Notes under the pieces: model-generated | What the model was told of the DNA's origin: nothing | What the model saw: only the letters and a program-made list of their open reading frames with translations | The model's database searches: none | Part shown: in pieces, positions 6,001 through 10,078 of the stretch | How the letters are laid out: the number at the start of each line of letters is the position of its first letter | How positions within the stretch are numbered: the stretch's first letter is position 1 | Assembly: GCA_003557545.1 (NCBI GenBank) | Contig: PWOD01000051.1 | Coordinates: 1 to 10,078 of the forward strand | Source of the DNA: a bacterium | GTDB lineage: Bacteria > T1Sed10-126 | Direction of reading: 5' to 3' | DNA length: 10,078 bases | Position numbers and translations under genes: made by a program

Positions 6001-7408
6001 CCGGGATTGAATCTCCATTGGTTGCTTCCGTCCAGCCGGACGGGTCAGCCGGTGGATTATTTCCATCATTGGTTACAGCCGTCTTTATTTTTACCTCAGT
6101 TTGGTCTATCGACGGATAATCCCAACTAATAGTTGACTCAAAAACATCATAAATCTCGGTAAGGTTAAGCGGTCGGGAAATTCGTTCGAAGTTTGCATCA
6201 GGAACCTCAATTTCTACTCGGCCATGTCCCGAATTATACCCTCCCTGGTTATCTTGGTTTTCACCATCGTTGTAGGAACCTCCACCGCCGCCCCAGGCAC
6301 TAAAAGCATTTTGCCAATTAGTTGCAGTACGATTGTGGTGCCCGCCACCGCCGCCGGAATAACCACCACCACCACCGGCACCGGATTGTCTTCGATAGTT
6401 CCATGACGGCCATTGATACCAGGAATGTTGCTCTTCCCGGGCTGCACCTCCGCCGCCAAAACCACCATCAGATGAATAACTACCTCCCGCTCCACCATTT
6501 AAAAAGGCCAGACCTCCACGGGTAGCGTTGTTGGAATTACCGGTAAATCCGCCGCCGCCATAACCATACGAATTGGCGGCATTTCCTCCTTCTCCACCGA
6601 TTCCACCTGAACCCGAAGTAGTAGTCCCACTGCCGTCATTAGCATCTTGAGAGGTTGTTCCGTGGGTTATATCGTTGTCATTATAAGCGCCGCCGCCGCC
6701 ACCGGCGACTACCAGTGGATTGTCAGCTTCATTCACAACAAAGCTTCCTCCACCTCCACCAGCTCGAAATCGACCGCCGGGCATCGAATAAATACCTTGT
6801 TGTCCAACAAGTATCTGTAGTTCATCCCCCTCTTCCAGCTCAAACTCACCGCTCATTTTGGCTCCGCGACCCTGTGAGTTAAGCCGGGTTCCACCCTGGG
6901 CTCCATAGGCGGTTATTCGATAAGTACCAGTGGCCGGCACCTCCCAATGTTGAATCCCATCCACTACGGTTACATCTCCCGCCAGATTTGTCCCCGAGTA
7001 TGCATTGTCAACATTGGCCTGGGAAGGGCCCAACCGTCCGGTATTACCAGCGTTAGTAAAATTGTATGTTTCACCAATAAATGGGATGATACCGCCCTCA
7101 TAAACCTTTAAAATACCATCATCGAAAACCAAATGCTGTAGACTATAGGAATCACCCCAATCGGCCTCGGTATTTTCCTGGAAAGTTAATATTTCGGACA
7201 GCTGCCATTTCAAGCTATTTCCGTCTATTTCAACATTTGCCTCGTCAGCTGCAGCAGACCAGTCGGCAGCTTCCGACCAGGTTATTGTTTCATTAGTGGG
7301 AGCTGCTTCGGCAGCCGCTGGAACAAATAGCAGCCCCAGAATAAATAACGAAATCAAAACGGAACTGATAGTACTTAATGATTTTGACGACCCGGAAAGA
7401 AATTTCAT
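3083..7408 (-). CDS. Gene B: complete 1441-residue surface protein (signal peptide, Gly-rich, CARDB repeats, GLUG repeats, C-terminal sorting-type domain)
   Basis: It starts at the ATG at 7408 with AGGAG at 7420-7424 (11 nt spacing) and stops at TAG 3083-3085. Residues 1-35 are a signal peptide with likely cleavage after A-E-A. Then: N-terminal segment 38-150; glycine-rich domain about 161-401; beta-sandwich-like segments about 412-510 and 512-605; four CARDB-like repeats starting near F609, F706, F804 and F905; the AGGWGT linker at 1006-1011; a GLUG array about 1096-1284; the SFWD...WYIT block 1275-1338; and the C-terminal domain 1360-1441 (YSYPNPY to TIIR). The mature protein has only two cysteines, C774 and C838. 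It is D/E-rich. The C-terminal domain resembles the FlgD Ig-like and type IX sorting domains, which suggests export to the surface of a diderm cell. Likely role: adhesin or envelope/matrix protein. No active site is seen. It sits in a same-strand array with paralogues A and C. Confidence 0.95.
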   Translation of the reverse strand: MKFLSGSSKSLSTISSVLISLFILGLLFVPAAAEAAPTNETITWSEAADWSAAADEANVEIDGNSLKWQLSEILTFQENTEADWGDSYSLQHLVFDDGILKVYEGGIIPFIGETYNFTNAGNTGRLGPSQANVDNAYSGTNLAGDVTVVDGIQHWEVPATGTYRITAYGAQGGTRLNSQGRGAKMSGEFELEEGDELQILVGQQGIYSMPGGRFRAGGGGGSFVVNEADNPLVVAGGGGGAYNDNDITHGTTSQDANDGSGTTTSGSGGIGGEGGNAANSYGYGGGGFTGNSNNATRGGLAFLNGGAGGSYSSDGGFGGGGAAREEQHSWYQWPSWNYRRQSGAGGGGGYSGGGGGHHNRTATNWQNAFSAWGGGGGSYNDGENQDNQGGYNSGHGRVEIEVPDANFERISRPLNLTEIYDVFESTISWDYPSIDQTEVKIKTAVTNDGNNPPADPSGWTEATNGDSIPEIVPGDDLTEKYLWVRQLLETDDVFVANPELNSLAVEIVGNKSTTGHLLTAPESMMAGKPELVGLEYDLNGQVIELDIIGSPGTPAEETISAVELTGQTEQVLPWSASHSEFQIQVNMESLDGTTAPELHSMTLLRPAEFSVEIQDDESLYRGVEGYELYVTAEITNINEVTYSQDIMFKVDSTVVDSQVLNLVGGHSNTVQFTYTPAVEEGLVEAAISSNNETETRMLGVIEDPAFSVEIEDEATDLEVVEGQPFNLRASIRNYESVDYGLPIEFYFDGEFVASQNLELIAGETVPVEFVYEECAAGQDGAEMWVGRDDIYDTRQLRVFALPYFEVEMVEVVNSVDGADTINQGEIALVRSWIFNRGCLEGTQQIEFSVDGQLIEDQELTLSGQTGETVEFLYSVEREDDGREAGVSTDNDSYSVKLRVLWYPEFVVTIDHAASALQVAKGYVAEIVVGLENLGDYEATREIVFEVDGTNIGSQHKNLGPKASGTLVFDYSTELERDDGAEVKLTSLEPQFADNSDTALLTVLNLAGGWGTPADPYRIESWKQLDELHRDKSANFQLTVDLDDTVLGYEDIAGQAADGGRGWHPVGHQAEPFYGVFDGSGKRIEGLHINRPEASDVGLFGAVGDGANLHDIEMIDLVVTGGENVGGVAGLISAAEGRRISVSGAVSGDGNYIGGVVGQSDEADLSMLEADVKVSGEGLHVGAVAGRNTGLLTNSLARGEAAGFYRVGGLVGQNQGGQIHNVYADVAVEATGFQAGGLVGYNAGEIDRSYSRGPVQAQGMTGGLVGNSWQGVVTNSFWDEENSGQFSSAGGDPLIPAQMRFFRIYQEAGWDIERTEIVHNEAYPFLSWELGTNSPVWYITSEDHHSWAARADLEEPVEQLYSYPNPYVAGVSPGVIFDVPARYGGSINLEIYNIAGRRLLSKRLDVNQDNQVTWQPDLASGTYIYLITGSGHSSSSTLTIIR
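3557..4126 (-). repeat. GLUG repeat array of gene B (7 units)
   Basis: Gene B residues about 1095-1284 contain seven G-[LIV]-x-G cores: VGLFG, VGGVAG, IGGVVG, VGAVAG, VGGLVG, AGGLVG and TGGLVG. They are followed by short strands such as IHNVYADVAVEA and IDRSYSRGPVQA, at a period of about 26-28 residues. This is the GLUG motif family (PF07581), seen in bacterial surface proteins and predicted to stack as a beta-solenoid. The preceding stretch (NFQLTVDLD, GWHPVG, FYGVFDGSGKRIEGL) is the usual entry to such arrays. Confidence 0.8.
3684..3707 (-). repeat. 24-nt DNA segment identical to 8327-8350 in gene C
   Basis: This stretch encodes the conserved GLUG core GGLVGYNA of gene B. It is identical over 24 bases to gene C at 8327-8350 in the same orientation. 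It marks local nucleotide identity between paralogues that are otherwise clearly diverged, and so is a candidate recombination point. Constraint on the protein motif could explain part of it. Confidence 0.7.
6206..6928 (-). repeat. Glycine-rich domain of gene B (ALK/LTK-like GRD type)
   Basis: Gene B residues about 161-401 begin GTYRITAYGAQGG, continue GRGAKMSGEFEL and LQILVGQQG, then poly-Gly with SFVV, PLVVAGGGGG, several runs of five glycines, and end SYNDGENQDNQGG and GHGRVEIE. A Trp/Tyr/Arg-rich insert (HSWYQWPSWNYRRQ, about 328-341) and a second aromatic insert (TNWQNAFSAW, about 363-372) interrupt the glycine loops and have no counterpart in gene A. Tandem GGN codons make the DNA repetitive and prone to slippage. 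Confidence 0.78.
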
Positions 7409-7419
7409 TAAAACACACG

Positions 7420-7499
7420 CTCCTGTCCCAGAAGGGGTTTGAAATAGATGACACTATATGATCCTGTCAATCAATATCTGTATCTATTAATCTCCTGTC
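7420..7499 (-). promoter_or_regulatory. Three direct GACAGGA repeats in the gene B upstream region
   Basis: On the minus strand GACAGGA occurs at 7499-7493, 7468-7462 and 7427-7421. The first two extend to TTGACAGGA. The offsets are 31 and 41 bp, near three and four helical turns, so all three would face roughly the same side of the DNA. The first overlaps the -35 element, the second the predicted start site, and the third contains the gene B Shine-Dalgarno site. They may be operator half-sites, or chance reuse of promoter and ribosome-binding sequences. Confidence 0.3.
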
Positions 7500-7501
7500 A
7501 A
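7473..7501 (-). promoter_or_regulatory. Candidate sigma-70-type promoter for gene B
   Basis: On the minus strand, a perfect TTGACA (7501-7496) lies 17 nt upstream of GATATT (7478-7473, 4/6 to TATAAT). Transcription would start near 7466 and give a leader of about 58 nt before the ATG at 7408. The -35 element is embedded in a TTGACAGGA that recurs 31 bp downstream at 7470-7462. Confidence 0.5.
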
Positions 7502-7563
7502 ACTCATGCGAAACCAGTTACATACCCAATTAACTGCAGCGGTAACATTAGCAGACGAAAATA

Positions 7564-10078
7564 TTAACGGATTATCGTCAGGGTACCAGTGCTGCTCTGA
7601 CCGTTACCTTTTATCAAGTAAATATATGTCCCGGAAGCCAGATCCGGTTCCCATTCAGCAACGGACCCGGCATTTATCTCAAGCTTATCCTCTGCAATCC
7701 GATTACCATTCAACCGGTAAATTTCCAGTGTTACCCGATCACCGGGTTCCCCGTAGGCGGGCGGAACAAGAAACTCAATCTGCTGCCGGCGGTCGGCCCG
7801 GAAAGGATTGGGGTAAGAATAGGGTTCAGAAATTTGCTCAGCCGCATCACTGAGACTCTGTAAATGTTCATCGGTAATATACCAGACCGGTGAGTTGGTC
7901 TCGACCTCCCAGGCAAGGAATGGATAGCCCTCGTTATGGCTGCCGGCAATCAGCTCGATATCCCAGCGGCTTTCTAAAAACAGCGGGATCCGTTTTAACT
8001 GAGAGGAACGCCGGCCGACTCCGCCGTCACTAACCGACTGACCGGATGAGTCAACATCCCAGAAACTATCTGAGACCTCACCATCCTGGTTATGGCCAAC
8101 AAGCCCACCGGCTTCACCACTGGCGTTAACTTTACCTTTAGAATAGGAAGAATAAATCTGACCATCACGGTTCCAACCAACCAATCCGCCAATTTGATTT
8201 TCTTCTCCCCGCACATCGCCACTTGCATAACAGTCTTCAACCGCTCCCCTATTTCTTCCAACTAATCCACCAAGCACTCGGTTTCCACTAACATTACCGG
8301 TCGCATAACAGCGACTGATTGATGCCGCATTATAACCAACCAGTCCACCCAGATCATTCCCTGAACCGGTGATCTCTGCCGTCGAATATGATTCGGTTAT
8401 CGCTCCGGACTGACTCCAACCAACCAGTCCACCAACACGGTTATCTCCCGACAGCTGACCTGCACTGGCAGAAGCGGTTATCTCAGCCGTACTGTAGCCC
8501 AACAAACCACCAACATACCAGCCAGTTCCGCTGATCGTTACATCGGCTGTACCGCCGCTCAGCGCACCACCCACCATATAACCGGCAACTCCTCCGATAT
8601 AGCGACCATCCCCGGACAGCTCGCCGCTGACTTCAACCGCCTCAAGCTCGGCCAGCTCAGCCCCACCGGCAACTATTCCGACCTTTTCCTGCCCGACCAC
8701 AACAGCTGCGGGCAGCTGCAACTGCTCGACCCGGCCCTGGGGCCCCAGGTAACCAAACAGTCCAACAGCATCTTCAGAGGGACGCTGGATGTTTAACCCG
8801 GCTATCTGATAACCGTCACCGGCTAACACTCCGGTAAAAAACTCCTGCTCAGAACCGACCGGCTGCCAGCCGGCTCCGCCATTAGCGGTAGGCCCGGCCA
8901 ACTCATCATAACCAACAGTGCTCTGATCAAGATCCTCGGCTAACTGATAATGGGCCTGCAGATTACGGCGCAGTTCGTTAAGATTACGCCAGTTTTTCAC
9001 CAGGTAGGGGGACTGTTCAGTTCCCCAACCACCAGCTACGTCAAACACATCGAAAATCCGGCTGTCCTCATCATCGTCAGTTACTATCCCGGCCGGCTTA
9101 CCATCATCTCCCAGGGTTGTTTCAAAATTAAACTCAACCGTGGTGCTGTCCCAACCGTCTAGATATACTTCGCGGCTGTCGACGATAAAGTTGTCAACTT
9201 TGAACCAGACGGTCTGCCGATCGGAAAAATCACCATCATTTTCCACATTTCCCACAAGTTTTATCGAATTACCTTTGGCCACTTCCAGAAGGCTAGCCTG
9301 CATATCTATATCAATCAGGAAACGGGGTAACCAGTAGACTCTTAGCTGCTCTGAATCAGCCATCACCTCCCCAACAACCGCAGCAACTGCTGCTTCATCA
9401 TCACGTTCTGTTTGGTAGCTAAACTCCAGGTATCCAGTGGTATCGCCACCGGAAAAGCCAGCCCGACCATCAAGGGTTAATTCAACCGTCTTTAAAAGCT
9501 GATCATTAATCCTGAATTCGATCAGTTCCGATCCTTCCAGACAACCAATATTTTCTACTACTGCCCGGATAACCGCCGTTTCACCCTCAGTTACCTCAAG
9601 CTGACTGGCCTGCCTGTCTATATCAATGGCAAAAACCGGCAGGGCTAAAACTCTCAAAGTTCTTTCATCATATCTGTCAGCTCGACCTACCCGGAGAATC
9701 AAACCATCGTCGCCAGCAGCACATTCAGAGTATTTAAAAGTTACAGTAACAGTTTCTCCCACCGGCAAAAATAGATTTTTTTGGGCGAAAAGATCAGGAC
9801 CATAATAAAACTCGATCAACTGATTATAGTCAACTCCCTGTTGATTAATAACATTTGCTGTTACAACAACAGTTTCTCCCTCACGGACCACCAATTCACT
9901 TAACTGTTCATCGATTTGTACTAAAAATTGGGGATCATCTAAGACTTCTATAAAGTCCGAGACCTGATCATTATCGGTTAACAACTTCACTACGGCACCG
10001 TCATCTGCTTCCTCTGCCAAATAACTGAATTCAACCAACTGGGTTTCTCCACCCTCCAGAGTAACTGTTTGAGAATCA
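7564..10078 (-). CDS. Gene C: large surface protein, C-terminal 837 residues (5' end beyond the window)
   Basis: The frame stays open to the right edge. The first complete codons encode DSQTVTLEGGETQ, which aligns with the middle of the first CARDB repeat of gene B (DSQVLNLVGGHSN), so the start lies outside. A TTG at 10038 is an internal Leu. Numbering residue 1 at that codon: the end of CARDB repeat 1 (to about 37), CARDB-like repeats from F38, F136 and F240, the AGGWGT linker (335-340), a GLUG array (about 425-667, nine units), the SFWD...WYIT block (658-721), and the C-terminal domain (740-824) from YSYPNPF to TIIR, ending at TAA 7564-7566. Cysteines 106 and 166 match the only two in mature gene B; two more, 577 and 603, sit in neighbouring GLUG units. 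The missing part probably holds a signal peptide and glycine-rich domain as in A and B. Likely extracellular adhesin or envelope protein. Confidence 0.94.
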   Translation of the reverse strand, partial: DSQTVTLEGGETQLVEFSYLAEEADDGAVVKLLTDNDQVSDFIEVLDDPQFLVQIDEQLSELVVREGETVVVTANVINQQGVDYNQLIEFYYGPDLFAQKNLFLPVGETVTVTFKYSECAAGDDGLILRVGRADRYDERTLRVLALPVFAIDIDRQASQLEVTEGETAVIRAVVENIGCLEGSELIEFRINDQLLKTVELTLDGRAGFSGGDTTGYLEFSYQTERDDEAAVAAVVGEVMADSEQLRVYWLPRFLIDIDMQASLLEVAKGNSIKLVGNVENDGDFSDRQTVWFKVDNFIVDSREVYLDGWDSTTVEFNFETTLGDDGKPAGIVTDDDEDSRIFDVFDVAGGWGTEQSPYLVKNWRNLNELRRNLQAHYQLAEDLDQSTVGYDELAGPTANGGAGWQPVGSEQEFFTGVLAGDGYQIAGLNIQRPSEDAVGLFGYLGPQGRVEQLQLPAAVVVGQEKVGIVAGGAELAELEAVEVSGELSGDGRYIGGVAGYMVGGALSGGTADVTISGTGWYVGGLLGYSTAEITASASAGQLSGDNRVGGLVGWSQSGAITESYSTAEITGSGNDLGGLVGYNAASISRCYATGNVSGNRVLGGLVGRNRGAVEDCYASGDVRGEENQIGGLVGWNRDGQIYSSYSKGKVNASGEAGGLVGHNQDGEVSDSFWDVDSSGQSVSDGGVGRRSSQLKRIPLFLESRWDIELIAGSHNEGYPFLAWEVETNSPVWYITDEHLQSLSDAAEQISEPYSYPNPFRADRRQQIEFLVPPAYGEPGDRVTLEIYRLNGNRIAEDKLEINAGSVAEWEPDLASGTYIYLIKGNGQSSTGTLTIIR
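8038..8766 (-). repeat. GLUG repeat array of gene C (9 units)
   Basis: Nine cores are seen: VGLFG, VGIVAG, IGGVAG, VGGLLG, VGGLVG, LGGLVG, LGGLVG, IGGLVG and AGGLVG. The later five follow a regular consensus, GGLVGxNxxGxIxxSYSxGxV, at about 25-28 residues per unit. That is two more units than gene B. The extra units lie in the most regular, C-terminal half of the array, consistent with recent gain or loss by recombination. The array matches the GLUG family (PF07581), here part of a presumed beta-solenoid stalk. Confidence 0.82.
8327..8350 (-). repeat. 24-nt DNA segment identical to 3684-3707 in gene B
   Basis: This is the partner of the identical stretch in gene B. Here it also encodes GGLVGYNA, in the unit that precedes SISRCYATG. 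Same orientation, about 4.6 kb apart. Confidence 0.7.

Larger units (their letters stand above)
7409..7563. other. Spacer between gene C and gene B
   Basis: These 155 nt carry the gene B promoter candidate, its Shine-Dalgarno site and a thrice-occurring GACAGGA motif. No clear intrinsic terminator for gene C is visible: symmetry around the CTGCAG near 7535 is short and lacks a U-tract. Partial co-transcription of C and B is therefore possible. Confidence 0.6.

Noticed and set aside
6206-6928. Collagen-like protein
   Set aside because: The glycines are in clusters of four or five and not in Gly-X-Y periodicity.
7510-7560. Intrinsic terminator just after gene C
   Set aside because: Only short CTGC/GCAG symmetry is present, with no U-tract on the minus strand.
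7506-7853. Plus-strand 115-codon frame spanning the C/B spacer
   Set aside because: It mostly overlaps the C-terminal domain of gene C in antisense; its composition (Gln, Arg, Pro, His) is typical of a shadow frame.
8038-8766. Regular DNA repetition suggestive of a CRISPR array
   Set aside because: The repeats are in-frame coding units of about 75-84 nt with degenerate sequence, encoding GLUG motifs. There are no constant repeats with unique spacers.
10036-10038. TTG at 10038 as the start of gene C
   Set aside because: The frame is open upstream to the window edge and the codons before it align with the first CARDB repeat of gene B. No Shine-Dalgarno site or signal peptide follows.

Overview
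The window lies inside a tandem array of very large, related surface or secreted proteins. All genes are on the minus strand. In transcription order (right to left) they are: gene C (7564 to beyond the right edge; its C-terminal 837 residues are visible), gene B (3083-7408; complete, 1441 residues), a C-terminal paralogue remnant (about 2487-3008), and gene A (2120 to beyond the left edge; its N-terminal 706 residues are visible). I see no plus-strand gene, RNA gene, insertion sequence or CRISPR array.

The full architecture is visible in gene B: Sec-type signal peptide; a short conserved N-terminal segment (TITW...ADW); a glycine-rich domain of the bacterial/ALK-LTK type; two related beta-sandwich-like segments; four CARDB-like Ig-type repeats of about 95-100 residues; an AGGWGT linker; a GLUG repeat array (probably a beta-solenoid); a conserved SFWD/WDI/YPFLSW/WYIT block; and an FlgD-Ig/T9SS-like C-terminal domain that starts YSYPNP and ends TIIR. 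Gene A matches the first part of this plan and gene C the second part, so the three genes together support one architecture. The remnant holds only the SFWD-to-TIIR end. It lacks a signal peptide and a ribosome binding site, and its homology to the paralogues starts abruptly, so it looks like the 3' stump of a fourth copy.

The organism cannot be named from this sequence. Good Shine-Dalgarno sites, AT-rich spacers beside moderately GC genes, D/E-rich and Lys-poor proteins, and a C-terminal domain usually linked to diderm envelopes would fit an anaerobic, possibly halophilic diderm bacterium such as the Halanaerobiales. Several candidate phyla would fit as well. This is inference.

Region by region: 1-2120 gene A; 2121-2486 an AT-rich spacer with palindromes and candidate promoter elements for A; 2487-3008 the remnant; 3009-3082 a short spacer; 3083-7408 gene B; 7409-7563 a spacer with a good promoter candidate and a repeated GACAGGA motif; 7564-10078 gene C. 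The proteins probably act outside the cell as adhesins or envelope or matrix components. No catalytic motif is visible. The most notable feature is the paralogue array itself, with different GLUG copy numbers and a promoterless 3' cassette, a layout that would permit recombination or gene conversion between copies.
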